A stretch of DNA of 64,000 nucleotides, taken from assembly GCF_004193175.1 (NCBI RefSeq), contig NZ_SAUH01000001.1:3743001-3807000 (forward strand), in the 5' to 3' direction. A program made the translations under genes and the position numbers. Positions 51,649-60,338 of the stretch are shown here, one piece after another. Numbering within the stretch: position 1 is the stretch's first letter; every line of letters starts with the position of its first letter. The notes under the pieces are model-generated. The model did no database searches and was not told where the DNA came from. It saw only the letters and a list, made by a program, of their open reading frames with translations. Source of the stretch: Streptomyces sp. RFCAC02. Its GTDB lineage: Bacteria > Actinomycetota > Actinomycetes > Streptomycetales > Streptomycetaceae.

Positions 51649-52508
51649 GTGTACGGTCCTTCCAGGAACTCGTGGAGAAGGTCCCGCGTCTTGTCCGCGG
51701 GCAGTGCGACAGAGGCGAAGTGGTCGAACTCCGTTGCCAGGAGTTCGAGATGCGTCGCATCTTCTGTATGAGTCCCTCCCAGCTGATTGTCGACGCTGGC
51801 TACCGGCAACCAGGGGTGTCGGAACGTCAGGAGCGTGGCCGGACCGTTCGACACGTACGACGGGTGGGTGGTGAGGGGGAGAACCTGTAGCTCGACGTTC
51901 GGCATCTCGGAGGCGTCGAGCAGCTTCCGGATCTGGTCGCGCATGATCGCACTCGACTCGAACCGGGCGTGCAGCGCTGCCTCGGGAACCAGTGCATGGA
52001 GCTGGACCGGGTTCTCCTCACGGGTGAGGACTGCCTGCCGAGCGATGCGGATGTGCACCAGCATTTCCGCCCGCCGTTTGGTCGGTGCGGTCGGGGCTCG
52101 ACTGATGATCTCCCGCGCGTATCCGGCTGTCTGGAGCGGGCCGGGGATGATCACCTGGTGGTGGATGCGGATGGTCTCCGCCTCGTGCTCCAGCTCGATG
52201 AAGTCGAGATAGTTCGGGGCGATGCGCCCCGTGTACGGAGCCCACCAGCCTGTTCCGGGCGGCTCCTCGGCGACCTTGGCTACCTCTTCGACGGCGGCCA
52301 GGTCCTCGACGCCGAGCTTCGCGCACAACTCGCGTACCTCGTCGCCGGAGACGCGATAGAGACCGCGCTCGATTCGAGAGAGCCGCGTCGCGTCCCAACC
52401 CATGGCGTCGGCAGCGGCGCCCGACTTCATCACGGGCTCACGCCAGCGGCGCAGCTGAGCGCCAACCCGGCGTCTCCAGACAGTCGGCGTCGCCCTCTTC
52501 TGCGTCAT
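51645..52508 (-). CDS. XRE-family regulator with DUF5753 domain
   Basis: 287 residues. HTH at about 10-55 ('RRWREPVMKSGAAADAMGWDATRLSRIERG'), then DUF5753 with 'ETIRIHHQVIIPGPLQTAGYAREII' and the C-terminal 'FRHPWLPVASVDNQLGGTHTED'. ATG 52508 is chosen; the upstream extension is not coding-like. Coupled to DUF397. It is divergent from the four-gene operon starting at 52633 and may control it. Confidence 0.87.
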   Translation of the reverse strand: MTQKRATPTVWRRRVGAQLRRWREPVMKSGAAADAMGWDATRLSRIERGLYRVSGDEVRELCAKLGVEDLAAVEEVAKVAEEPPGTGWWAPYTGRIAPNYLDFIELEHEAETIRIHHQVIIPGPLQTAGYAREIISRAPTAPTKRRAEMLVHIRIARQAVLTREENPVQLHALVPEAALHARFESSAIMRDQIRKLLDASEMPNVELQVLPLTTHPSYVSNGPATLLTFRHPWLPVASVDNQLGGTHTEDATHLELLATEFDHFASVALPADKTRDLLHEFLEGPYT

Positions 52509-52632
52509 GGGCGCAGTGTCGCACGTCCTCAACTGACCCGACCATGCGCACATCAGTTCTCTCCCTTTGCTCTTCCCGTCGCAGCCTTGCGAAATGACCG
52601 CCAAAAGGAGCACTCTAGGAGCCCGGCGGGAC

Positions 52633-52857
52633 ATGACTGCTTTTCAAATCATGATCGACGGCTACGAGCCGTCATGCCCACCGTTCATAGGGCCTTGGTG
52701 GATGCCTGGCCGCTACAAGCCTGAGAGCGAGGCGATGGCGATGTTCGTAACTCCTCAGCACGCTGCACTCCGCAGCGCTGTCGCCCGTCCGTTACTGGCT
52801 TGCCTCTCCGGAAACAGCACGCTGCTGCCTCGCCCGCGTCTCGGGACTGAGCGGTGA
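52633..52857 (+). CDS. Small hypothetical protein, first of a coupled four-gene operon
   Basis: About 74 residues from ATG 52633 (ATG 52594 is the alternative): 'MTAFQIMIDGYEPSCPPFIGPWWMPGRYKPES', then a tail 'HAALRSAVARPLLACLSGNSTLLPRPRLG'. No recognised domain. Its stop overlaps the next start (GTGA), which is the main support for it being translated. Confidence 0.45.
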   Translation: MTAFQIMIDGYEPSCPPFIGPWWMPGRYKPESEAMAMFVTPQHAALRSAVARPLLACLSGNSTLLPRPRLGTER

Positions 52858-53150
52858 GCGCCATCCACGGGTCGGGAGCAGCCGTCGCGGGCACGCTCTG
52901 GCTGGTGTTCGGCGCCCGCGCTTACGACGCAGTGTCCCGCGCAGTGGGCATCGCACAGCTCTTCCAGGACGCCCGGCACTGGATATGGGTGGAGAACGCG
53001 CCGGCCGAGCCGGTACGGGTCCTGCTCCGCCCTGTCGGGATTGCACTTCGCTGCTGGTGGTGGGCGGAAGTGGGGGACCTTCGTCCGGCGCCTCTTCCTG
53101 AGTGCCCTGGCGACATGGAAGACCTGCTCGGTTCGATGGTGGGGCGGTGA
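52854..53150 (+). CDS. Hypothetical protein of the coupled four-gene operon
   Basis: 98 residues: 'GTLWLVFGARAYDAVSRAVGIAQLFQDARHWIWVENAPAEPVRVLLRPVGIALRCWWWAEVGDLRPAPLPECPGDMEDLLG'. It is Trp-rich and probably soluble, with no known family. Overlaps at both ends by GTGA place it in one translational unit with its neighbours. Confidence 0.5.
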   Translation: MSAIHGSGAAVAGTLWLVFGARAYDAVSRAVGIAQLFQDARHWIWVENAPAEPVRVLLRPVGIALRCWWWAEVGDLRPAPLPECPGDMEDLLGSMVGR

Positions 53151-53695
53151 TCGCGCCATGCAGCACCGACGGTCCGGCCGCAGCCGAGCCGGCGACCTGG
53201 GGGGAAGCCGCCTCCTGGGTGGTGTCCGCCGGCACGCCGATGGGCGATGTGCTGGCGGCCTGGACCTGTGGACGGGCCGTCGTGGTGCCGGTCGGGACGC
53301 GGTGGGACGTGGTGCGGGTCCTGCGCCCGGCCGGGCGCGAAGTTCTGGCCCGACTACGGGCGTCCGGCGTCATGGTGGGGCCGGTGCTGGAGGTGCCGGC
53401 GCGCGAGGTTCTGGAGTTCGTCGTGACAGTCGGTACGGCACGGTCCTGGACGCCTCTACGGGGGACCACGTGCGTCGGGTTCGCACGGCCGGGGGTGAGC
53501 CGGTTCCCGGCCCCGGACGCATCAGCTCGGAGACAGGCGGCGGCGTGCGGGCGGTTCTGGCGGTCCCCGCTGAACCCCGCCGTGGCGCCAGTGACGAACG
53601 GTGGCCTCGTGCGGGAGCTGGTGGCAGCCGTCGTGGACGAACAGCGGCTCCGCCGTGTCGCTCTACTGCCAGGAGGAGGTGACCGAAATGTATGA
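53147..53695 (+). CDS. Hypothetical protein, possibly a degenerate primase-polymerase-like domain
   Basis: 182 residues: 'TWGEAASWVVSAGTPMGDVLAAWTCGRAVVVPVGTRWDVVRV', 'VGPVLEVPAREVLEFVVTVGTARSW', 'WRSPLNPAVAPVTNGGLVRELVAAVVDEQRLRR'. The opening and the 'P..GP.TNGGLL' ending recall the prim-pol-like hypothetical proteins frequent in streptomycete accessory regions, but no catalytic Asp motif is evident. It overlaps the previous gene by 4 bp and the next by 8 bp. Confidence 0.55.
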   Translation: MIAPCSTDGPAAAEPATWGEAASWVVSAGTPMGDVLAAWTCGRAVVVPVGTRWDVVRVLRPAGREVLARLRASGVMVGPVLEVPAREVLEFVVTVGTARSWTPLRGTTCVGFARPGVSRFPAPDASARRQAAACGRFWRSPLNPAVAPVTNGGLVRELVAAVVDEQRLRRVALLPGGGDRNV

Positions 53696-54053
53696 TTCAG
53701 CCTTTCTGCCTCTCTGGGTGCCCTCGGCCGCAGACGCCACCGTCGGGTCCGCCGCTGCGGCGGTGACGCAGACCGACGTCGCGACGCTCACCTGGGTCGG
53801 GATCGCACTCCGGGCGAGCCTGAAGTGCTGGCGGTGCGGTGAGACGGAGGAGCGGCTGACTCGGCGCGGCGTCGTGGAAGGCCTGTATGGCGCCGTACCG
53901 CTGTTTCTCTGCCCGGCCTGCGCGGCGGCTCAAGAACGCATGTACTTCACGGCGTGCGGGCTGCCGTCGGCTGCTGAGCAGCAGGCGCCGGAGCAACCAG
54001 CCCCGGGGGTGGCTGATCCGCTGTCGGCGCGCGATGGGAGCCATCCATGGTGA
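53688..54053 (+). CDS. Zinc-ribbon protein of the coupled four-gene operon
   Basis: 121 residues from ATG 53688, with GGAGGAGGTGA upstream inside the preceding gene. A two-CxxC zinc ribbon is visible: 'LKCWRCGETEE' and 'LFLCPACAAAQERM' about 30 residues later. A Pro/Gln-rich tail follows. The ribbon suggests nucleic-acid or protein binding. Last gene of the operon. Confidence 0.6.
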   Translation: MYDSAFLPLWVPSAADATVGSAAAAVTQTDVATLTWVGIALRASLKCWRCGETEERLTRRGVVEGLYGAVPLFLCPACAAAQERMYFTACGLPSAAEQQAPEQPAPGVADPLSARDGSHPW

Positions 54054-54456
54054 GAACGTCCTCTGTCCGGACTGCCCCGGCCCGGCGCACACTGCGCAGC
54101 ACGCTCGGTTACCTCGCCAAGCCGGCGGCCGACCCGACAGCGCATGCCTCGGCCGCCTGCCGAGCAGCACGGCGCCCTCGGCGATGTCGTCCGCCGTGGA
54201 ACGACCCCCGCTCTCCTCGCCACTCCACTCCCAGAGGGTGGGGGCGTTGCCGGCCGTTCACCCGGAGCGTGGTTCATCGCCGCCCCGAAGAGCGGACGCT
54301 CGGACTCCTCCGCCCGGCAACCCGGTCCGGCGCGAAGACCGCACCCCGACACCGCAACCAGCAGGGAGGCCCCATGCCAACCGCTCCCGTGGCAAGCAGT
54401 GACCTGGCTCTTTCAACAGTCCTCGTAACGCGATCACAGATGGCTAGGGTGATGCC
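54054..54456. other. 403-bp gap upstream of the lanthipeptide cluster
   Basis: No gene is supported here. Several frames are open but lack coding bias and ribosome sites. TAGGGT at 54445-54450 ends 6 nt before ATG 54457 and is a candidate -10 for a leaderless transcript of the cluster. An eroded gene is possible because a plausible coding stretch (LGDVVRRGTTPALLATPLPE, near 54177) has no clear start or homologue. Confidence 0.4.
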
Positions 54457-55662
54457 ATGACTACGGTCCGAGACACGGATGACACAGCGGCCTCGCTCCG
54501 AGCGGCCATGGTGAGCGAGCTGCGCGAGATGGGCGTGTTCGAGTCCGAGGCGGTCGCGAAGGCTGTCGAGACGGTGCCCCGGCACCTGTTCGCGGCCGAC
54601 GAGCCCTTGGAGTCGGCGTATGCCGCGAACAAGGCTCTGGTGGTCAAGCGGGATGAGTCCGGCAACGCTCTCAGCTCGCTGTCGGCCACGCACATTCAGG
54701 CGGTGATGCTCGAACAGGCCAGGATCGAGCCGGGGATGCGGGTCCTCGAGGTGGGCTCCGGCGGCTACAACGCCGCGTTGCTCGCTGAACTGGTCGGTGA
54801 CACCGGCACCGTGATCACCGCCGACATCGACGCGGAGATCGCGGACCGTGCTCGCGCCTGCCTGGATTCGGCCGGCTACGGGCGCGTCCAGGTCGTGCTG
54901 GCCGACGCGGAGGGTGGCGTTCCGGATCACGCGCCGTTCGACCGGATCATCGTCACAGCGGGAGCCTGGGACATCCCGCCGGCGTGGCTGGAGCAGGTGT
55001 CCGAGCGGGGCAGGATCGTGGTCCCGCTGCGGATGCGTGGCCTGACCCGGTCGATTGCGTTCGATCGCGACGGCCGGAATCTCGTCAGCGCCAGCTACCG
55101 CCTGTGCGGCTTCGTGCCGATGCAAGGCAGTGGCGCCTACACCGAGCGGGTTGTCCCGGTCGCGGACGGCATCAAGCTCCAGGTCGACGACCAGCGTCAG
55201 GAGTTCGACACCGAGGCCCTGGCTGCCGCTGTGCGCACGCCGCGGGTGGAGCTGTGGTCGGGGGCCGCGTTCGACATGCCCGATGAGCTGGAGTTGTTCC
55301 TGGCGACCAGTACACCGGAGATCGTGATGCTGCACGGCAGCAAGCAGCTGGCCGACCAGGGCGTACTCGCGCTGTCGGTGACGCGCGGCGTTCCGGCTCT
55401 GGTGGTCGGCGGCAGCTTCGCCTACCGGACCAAGCGGCCCAATGAGGAGACCGGCGGCTTCGAGAGCGGGGTGTTCGCCCACGGACCCGAGGCTGAGAAG
55501 GCCGCCGCGCGGTATGCGGACCTGCTGCGCCGGTGGGCGTCCGACCACCGGCGGCGCGGGGCCGCCCGAATCCGGTACGTCCGGATGCCCGAGGGTACGG
55601 CCGAGCCGTCTGCGGGGGTCGTGGCAAAGCGGTTCGGAGCCGTCGAGGTCTCCTGGACGTAG
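54457..55662 (+). CDS. FxLD-system methyltransferase (PIMT-like)
   Basis: 401 residues. A PCMT-type core has the acceptor loop 'ALSSLSATHIQAVML' (71-85) and SAM motif VLEVGSGGYNAAL (96-108), followed by a ~170-residue C-terminal domain characteristic of lanthipeptide-associated members. The related enzyme OlvSA converts an Asp of a lanthipeptide to isoaspartate through an aspartimide; the same chemistry is inferred here, acting on the Asp-Gly of the precursor. First gene of the cluster, 70 bp before the precursor. Confidence 0.88.
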   Translation: MTTVRDTDDTAASLRAAMVSELREMGVFESEAVAKAVETVPRHLFAADEPLESAYAANKALVVKRDESGNALSSLSATHIQAVMLEQARIEPGMRVLEVGSGGYNAALLAELVGDTGTVITADIDAEIADRARACLDSAGYGRVQVVLADAEGGVPDHAPFDRIIVTAGAWDIPPAWLEQVSERGRIVVPLRMRGLTRSIAFDRDGRNLVSASYRLCGFVPMQGSGAYTERVVPVADGIKLQVDDQRQEFDTEALAAAVRTPRVELWSGAAFDMPDELELFLATSTPEIVMLHGSKQLADQGVLALSVTRGVPALVVGGSFAYRTKRPNEETGGFESGVFAHGPEAEKAAARYADLLRRWASDHRRRGAARIRYVRMPEGTAEPSAGVVAKRFGAVEVSWT

Positions 55663-55732
55663 TCTCCCCGCTCCCGGTGGGAAGCCGGGGGCGGGGCTGT
55701 ATGCACCACCCAACTCTCAGAAGGAGGTTGTT

Positions 55733-55924
55733 GTGTCCGTGCAGTCCGAGAAAGCGGTGGCTACGGTCCCCGCAGCAGAAGAGGGCCAGGAGGGGACCGG
55801 CGACGGCTGGGACCTGGATGTCTCCATCATCGAGTCCGGCCCCGAGGCCGACAGGCTCATCCAGATGACCGACGACGGCTGCGGTCAGACCTGCGAGTCC
55901 GCCTGCTCGACGACCTGCCCGTAA
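55733..55924 (+). CDS. FxLD-family lanthipeptide precursor
   Basis: 63 residues from GTG 55733, with AAGGAGG 6 nt upstream. The leader carries WDLDV (26-30), the FxLD recognition motif with Trp in place of Phe. The core (about 46-63) is TDDGCGQTCESACSTTCP, with cysteines at 50, 54, 58 and 62, exactly every fourth residue, and dehydratable T46, T53, S56, S59, T60, T61. D48-G49 is a classic succinimide-prone pair and the likely methyltransferase target. Up to four thioether rings are possible; ring pattern is not predictable. Confidence 0.88.
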   Translation: MSVQSEKAVATVPAAEEGQEGTGDGWDLDVSIIESGPEADRLIQMTDDGCGQTCESACSTTCP

Positions 55925-55944
55925 GCCGTCCGGATTCTCTGCTC

Positions 55945-55978
55945 GTGGTGTCCGGCCGCCGTCGCGGCCGGACACCAC
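55945..55978 (+). terminator. Perfect 15-bp hairpin between precursor and lanB
   Basis: GTGGTGTCCGGCCGC (55945-55959) / GCGGCCGGACACCAC (55964-55978) around the loop CGTC. It starts 21 nt after the precursor stop and ends 20 nt before the lanB start. Attenuators at this position let lanthipeptide precursors be made in excess over their enzymes. Its presence argues against the upstream GTG 55945 as the lanB start. Confidence 0.85.
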
Positions 55979-55998
55979 ACGGCAACAGGGGGTGGCTG

Positions 55999-58900
55999 GT
56001 GTACGAGTACATCGATGCGGCGGTGCTGCGAGCGGCGGCCTGGCCACCGGATCGCCGCATCCTGATCTGGCCCGATCTGACCGGCGAGGGCGACGGAGTG
56101 CCGTGGCGATCGTGGCTGGAGCAGACTTGGCAGGTCCCCGGCTTCGCCGCCGCTGTTGAGCAGGCAAGCCCGGTGCTGGCAGACCGCGTCCGGCAGATCT
56201 GCAACGGTCGGCTGCTGCCCGACCCGGTCGTCCGCAAGGCGGTGGTGGCTCTCATGCGCTACCTGCTGCGCGCTTCGAGTCGGGCCACCCCGTTCGGTCT
56301 CTTCGCCGGGGTAGCGCCCGCCCGCATCGGCGGCGTATCGGCAGCCCGCATCGGCACCGGCCACCAGGCCGCCGTTCGTCCCGACGCCACCTGGCTTGCG
56401 ACGGTGGTCGAACACCTGGAAGCCGACCAGCTGCTCCAGCCCCGGCTAACGGTCCAGGCTCATCCGCTCGCGGTGCAGCGGGACGGTCATGTGGTGCTTG
56501 AGCATCGTCCTGCGAGCGGCAGTGGTGCCCCGGAGCATGTACGAGTCCGCCTCACCACACCCGTCAAGGCGGCGCTGGACGCCGCACACATACCCATCCG
56601 CACCGCGGATCTCGCGGCCGAACTGGCCGCTGACTTCCCCCATGTCCCCGGTTCGACCGTCAACCGGCTTCTGGCGGAACTGATCGCCCAACGTCTCCTG
56701 ATCACGAACCTGCGCCCGGCGACCACGGAGACGGACCCGCTCGCCCACGTGCTGACCGTCCTCGGCACTGCGGCTGCCGAGGACACCGCCCCGGCCGCAG
56801 AGGCTTCGGCGAAGTTGCGCGAGATCGCCCACGCCCTGGGACAGCACAACAGCAACACCGACCCGGCGGCCGCCCACGAACAGCGTGCCGAGATCGAGCC
56901 GGTGATGCGCGACCTCGGTCCGGTGGCCGGACCGGTGCTGTCGGTCGACCTGCGGTTGGACGCCGAGGTGGCCCTCCCCCGGGCGGTCGCGGCAGAGGTC
57001 GCTCGGGCGGCGACTGCGCTCATCAAACTCTCGGCCCGCCCCGCGCTCTCCCGTGCCTGGGTGGCCTGGCACGGCCGTTTCCTGGAACGCTACGGCCCGC
57101 GCGCTGTGGTACCGCTCCTCGACGCAGTGGACGGCGACACAGGCCTGGGCTACCCGGCCGGTTTCCTCGGCGGCCCGCCCACCGCGGGCACTGCCCCTTT
57201 GAGCGAGCGGGACACCAAGTTGCTGACGCTCGCCCAGGGCGCCGCTCTGCGACGTCAACACGAGATCGTGCTGGACGACGCCATGGTCACCGACCTTGCC
57301 GAGGAGAGCCCGGACAGACGCATCCAGCCCACCACAGAGCTGACCGTACGTATCGGTGCCCGCAGTCTGCGGGCTCTGGACGAGGGGGAGTTCGTGTTGG
57401 CCGTCGTCGGGGTCTCACGGTCCGCCGGGACGACGACCGGCAGATTCCTCAGTCTGCTCGACAGGCACGACCGAGAGCGGATGGCGGTGGCGTACGCGAC
57501 GGCGTCCACCGCGACCGAGCACGCGCTGAGGGTTCAGGTCATTGCTCCCCCGCTGTATGCGGGCACCGGCAATGTGGCACGGACCGCGCAGGTGTTGCCC
57601 ATCGCCGTCCTTCTCGCCGAGTTTCACCACGCCGGTACAGCGGACCTGGTGCCCATGGGGGACATCGCCGTGACTGCGGACGCCCACCGCCTCTGCCTGG
57701 TATCGACCTCGCGGCGCCGCCCGCTGGAGTTCGTGACCATGAACGCGGTGGAGCCCACCCGCCGCACCCATCCACTGGTGCGGTTCCTCACCGAAGCCAC
57801 GCATGCTCTGAGCGTTCCGTGCACCACTTTCGACTGGGGAGCGGCGGCCAGCCTGCCGTTCCTGCCCGCGCTGCGCTACGGACGCACGTTCCTCGCGCCG
57901 GCGCGCTGGCGACTCACCGCCGCCGACCTCACCGACCCCGCAGACGACTGGAGTCGGTGGGACCAGTCCCTGACCGAATGGCTCGTCCAGACCCGGGTGC
58001 CGAGCACTGTCCACCTGGGTGAGGGTGATCAGCGTCTCCGCCTCGATCTGGACGAGTCCTCCCACCGGGCACTGTTGCACATCCACATGCAGCGCAACGG
58101 CAACGCGGTCCTGCGCGCCGAAACGGCAGCCGACGCGGGATGGCTCAACGGCCACCCTCACGAAGTCGTCATCCCTTTCGCCACCACCGCCAGCCCCGCT
58201 CCTGCGCCGTACTGGCTCGACGCCGCCCCGGTGACCGGACGCGAGCATGGCCGTCTGCCCGGCTGCGACGGGCAGTTCCTCGTCAAGCTCTACGCACACC
58301 GTGGCCGTCACGCGGACATCCTCACCCGCCACCTTCCGGACCTGCTCCAGCGGTTGCGCGTGGGTGATGACGAGGCGCGGTGGTGGTTCCTGCCCTACCG
58401 CGACCCCGACGAACACCTGCGGCTGCGCTTGGCCGTCCCGGACAGCCGGGCCGCCGACGCCGCTGCGGCAATCGGCGCCTGGACCCGGAGGCTGCGTCGG
58501 GCCGGGCTCCTGGCCCGGGTGCAATGGGACACCGACTTCCCCGAGACAGCTCGCTTCGGAGGCCCTCAGGTGTGGGAGGCCGCCGAAGCGTACTTCGCGG
58601 CGGACTCAACGGCCGCTGTCGCGCAACTGACCGCCTGCACGGCGACGGGCGGGCGCGACCGGCGGGCCGTGACCGCCGCCAGCATGCTCGATGTGGCCAT
58701 CGGCCTGATCGGCGACGCGGGCGAGGCCATGCGGTGGCTCATCGACAGTGCCCAGGCCACCCGCACAGCCCCGGACCGAAGCTTGTACGACCAGGCGATC
58801 GCACTGGCCAACCCCCACGGTCGCACCGACCTGGCCCGTATGCCTGGAGGCGAGGAAGTCATCGCCCAGTGGACCCGGCGGCGCATGGCGTTGACCGTAT

Positions 58901-59079
58901 ACCGCAGCGCTCTCGCGACCGCGGGAACTCTCGCGGCGACCGCCCTGCTCCCGGAGCTGCTGCACCTGCACCACACCCGCATGGCCGGCCTCGACATGGA
59001 GGCCGAACGCCGCTGCGTGCACCTGGCCCGCGCCGCGGCCCTCAGTTGGACCGCCCGCGCAACCCAAGGAGCATCGTGA
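55999..59079 (+). CDS. lanB: Class I lantibiotic dehydratase (full-length LanB)
   Basis: 1026 residues. The large N-terminal glutamylation domain (about 1-640) starts 'YEYIDAAVLRAAAW' and includes 'RYLLRASSRATPFGLFAGVA' and 'HPLVRFLTEATH'. The C-terminal elimination (SpaB_C) domain (about 740-1000) includes 'QFLVKLYAHRGRHADIL' and 'WWFLPYRDPDEHLRLRL'. It glutamylates core Ser/Thr with Glu-tRNA and eliminates to Dha/Dhb. GTG 55999, preceded by GGGGGTGG, is preferred to GTG 55945, which lies inside the hairpin. Overlaps lanC by 4 bp. Confidence 0.92.
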   Translation: MYEYIDAAVLRAAAWPPDRRILIWPDLTGEGDGVPWRSWLEQTWQVPGFAAAVEQASPVLADRVRQICNGRLLPDPVVRKAVVALMRYLLRASSRATPFGLFAGVAPARIGGVSAARIGTGHQAAVRPDATWLATVVEHLEADQLLQPRLTVQAHPLAVQRDGHVVLEHRPASGSGAPEHVRVRLTTPVKAALDAAHIPIRTADLAAELAADFPHVPGSTVNRLLAELIAQRLLITNLRPATTETDPLAHVLTVLGTAAAEDTAPAAEASAKLREIAHALGQHNSNTDPAAAHEQRAEIEPVMRDLGPVAGPVLSVDLRLDAEVALPRAVAAEVARAATALIKLSARPALSRAWVAWHGRFLERYGPRAVVPLLDAVDGDTGLGYPAGFLGGPPTAGTAPLSERDTKLLTLAQGAALRRQHEIVLDDAMVTDLAEESPDRRIQPTTELTVRIGARSLRALDEGEFVLAVVGVSRSAGTTTGRFLSLLDRHDRERMAVAYATASTATEHALRVQVIAPPLYAGTGNVARTAQVLPIAVLLAEFHHAGTADLVPMGDIAVTADAHRLCLVSTSRRRPLEFVTMNAVEPTRRTHPLVRFLTEATHALSVPCTTFDWGAAASLPFLPALRYGRTFLAPARWRLTAADLTDPADDWSRWDQSLTEWLVQTRVPSTVHLGEGDQRLRLDLDESSHRALLHIHMQRNGNAVLRAETAADAGWLNGHPHEVVIPFATTASPAPAPYWLDAAPVTGREHGRLPGCDGQFLVKLYAHRGRHADILTRHLPDLLQRLRVGDDEARWWFLPYRDPDEHLRLRLAVPDSRAADAAAAIGAWTRRLRRAGLLARVQWDTDFPETARFGGPQVWEAAEAYFAADSTAAVAQLTACTATGGRDRRAVTAASMLDVAIGLIGDAGEAMRWLIDSAQATRTAPDRSLYDQAIALANPHGRTDLARMPGGEEVIAQWTRRRMALTVYRSALATAGTLAATALLPELLHLHHTRMAGLDMEAERRCVHLARAAALSWTARATQGAS

Positions 59080-60317
59080 AGCCGCTACCGCAGGCCGCGG
59101 CCCTGGCCGACGTACTCACCGAGGAGTTGTCCGACCCGCGCACCGCCTGGGGTACGGCACCGCCGGGCGGCCGGGCGTGGCCGCAGTCCCTCGCCGGCGG
59201 CGCCGCCGGCATCGCGCTGCTCCACATCGAGCGCGCCCGCTGCGGGTTGGGTGACTGGGACACTGTGCACACCTGGCTGACCGCGGCCGCCGCCGACGAC
59301 CTGACAGCTGCCGCGAACGCCAGCCTCTACATGGGAGCGCCCGCCCTGGCGTTCGCCATGAACGCCGCGGCAGCGACCTCCTCCAACCGGTACCAGCGGG
59401 CCTTGAAGCAGCTGGACGACGCCACGATCACCGTCACCCACCGCCGTCTGGCCCACGCGCACGCCCGCATCGACCGGGGCGACGAACCGCCGGAGATGAA
59501 GGAATTCGATGTGATTCGCGGGCTCGCCGGACTGGGCGCCTACCACCTCAGACGCCACCCGGATCACCCGATCACCGCCGAAGTCCTCGCCTACCTGGTG
59601 CGCCTGACCGACGCCCGCCCCAACGATCTCGGCCTCCCGGCGTGGTGGACCGATGTGGCGCCCAACGGCACCGAGAGTCCCGACTGTCCCGGAGGGCACG
59701 GGAACTTCGGCATGGCCCACGGCATAGGCTCCGTCCTCGCCCTCCTGTCCCTGGCCATTCTCGACAACCTGGCCATCCCCGGCACGCGCGACGCGGTGGA
59801 ACGGATCTGCGCCTGGACGGACCAGTGGCTCCAGCACGACGCCACCGGCCCCTGGTGGCCCGGCTTCATCACCGTCGACCAAGCCCGACAGCACCACGTC
59901 GATCCGGCACTCCGGCCCCGGCCCTCGTGGTGCTACGGCATCGCCGGCAGCGCCCGAGCCCAGCAACTTGCCGGCATCGCCTTGGGTGACAGCGCCCGCC
60001 AGCAGACCGCCGAGCACGCCATGGTCACCACCCTCCAGGACCCGGTCCAGTTGGAGAAGCTCACCGAGACCGGGCTCTGCCACGGCACCGCCGGGCTGCT
60101 CCAGTCTGCCTGGCGGATGGCCGACGACGCCCGCACCTCCGCGATCGCCGACGAACTGCCCCACCTGACCGACCGGCTCATCCAACAGATCACCCACGTC
60201 CACCCGCGCGACCCCGAACTCCTGGACGGCACCGCCGGCACAGCGCTCGCCCTCCAGACCCTCGGCAACAACACCGCCCCGGAATCCGGCTGGGACGCCT
60301 TCCTCCTCCTGGCATAG
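59076..60317 (+). CDS. lanC: Lanthionine cyclase (LanC)
   Basis: 413 residues of the LanC alpha-barrel. Zinc ligands are present: Cys in 'SWCYGIAGSAR' and Cys-His in 'GLCHGTAGLLQ'. The active-site region 'GGHGNFGMAHGIGSVLALLSL' is intact. It adds the core cysteines to dehydro residues to make lanthionine and methyllanthionine rings. Coupled to lanB by a GTGA overlap. Confidence 0.93.
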   Translation: MKPLPQAAALADVLTEELSDPRTAWGTAPPGGRAWPQSLAGGAAGIALLHIERARCGLGDWDTVHTWLTAAAADDLTAAANASLYMGAPALAFAMNAAAATSSNRYQRALKQLDDATITVTHRRLAHAHARIDRGDEPPEMKEFDVIRGLAGLGAYHLRRHPDHPITAEVLAYLVRLTDARPNDLGLPAWWTDVAPNGTESPDCPGGHGNFGMAHGIGSVLALLSLAILDNLAIPGTRDAVERICAWTDQWLQHDATGPWWPGFITVDQARQHHVDPALRPRPSWCYGIAGSARAQQLAGIALGDSARQQTAEHAMVTTLQDPVQLEKLTETGLCHGTAGLLQSAWRMADDARTSAIADELPHLTDRLIQQITHVHPRDPELLDGTAGTALALQTLGNNTAPESGWDAFLLLA

Positions 60318-60338
60318 AAGAGACGGAGCCGAACCCGC

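Noticed and set aside
54144..54428. Open frame in the gap before the lanthipeptide cluster
   Set aside because: No ribosome site, no homologous pattern over its whole length, and competing frames are equally open; recorded only as a possible relic.
55945..55998. Earlier GTG start for lanB
   Set aside because: It falls inside the 15-bp hairpin and lacks a ribosome site; GTG 55999 has GGGGGTGG at proper spacing.
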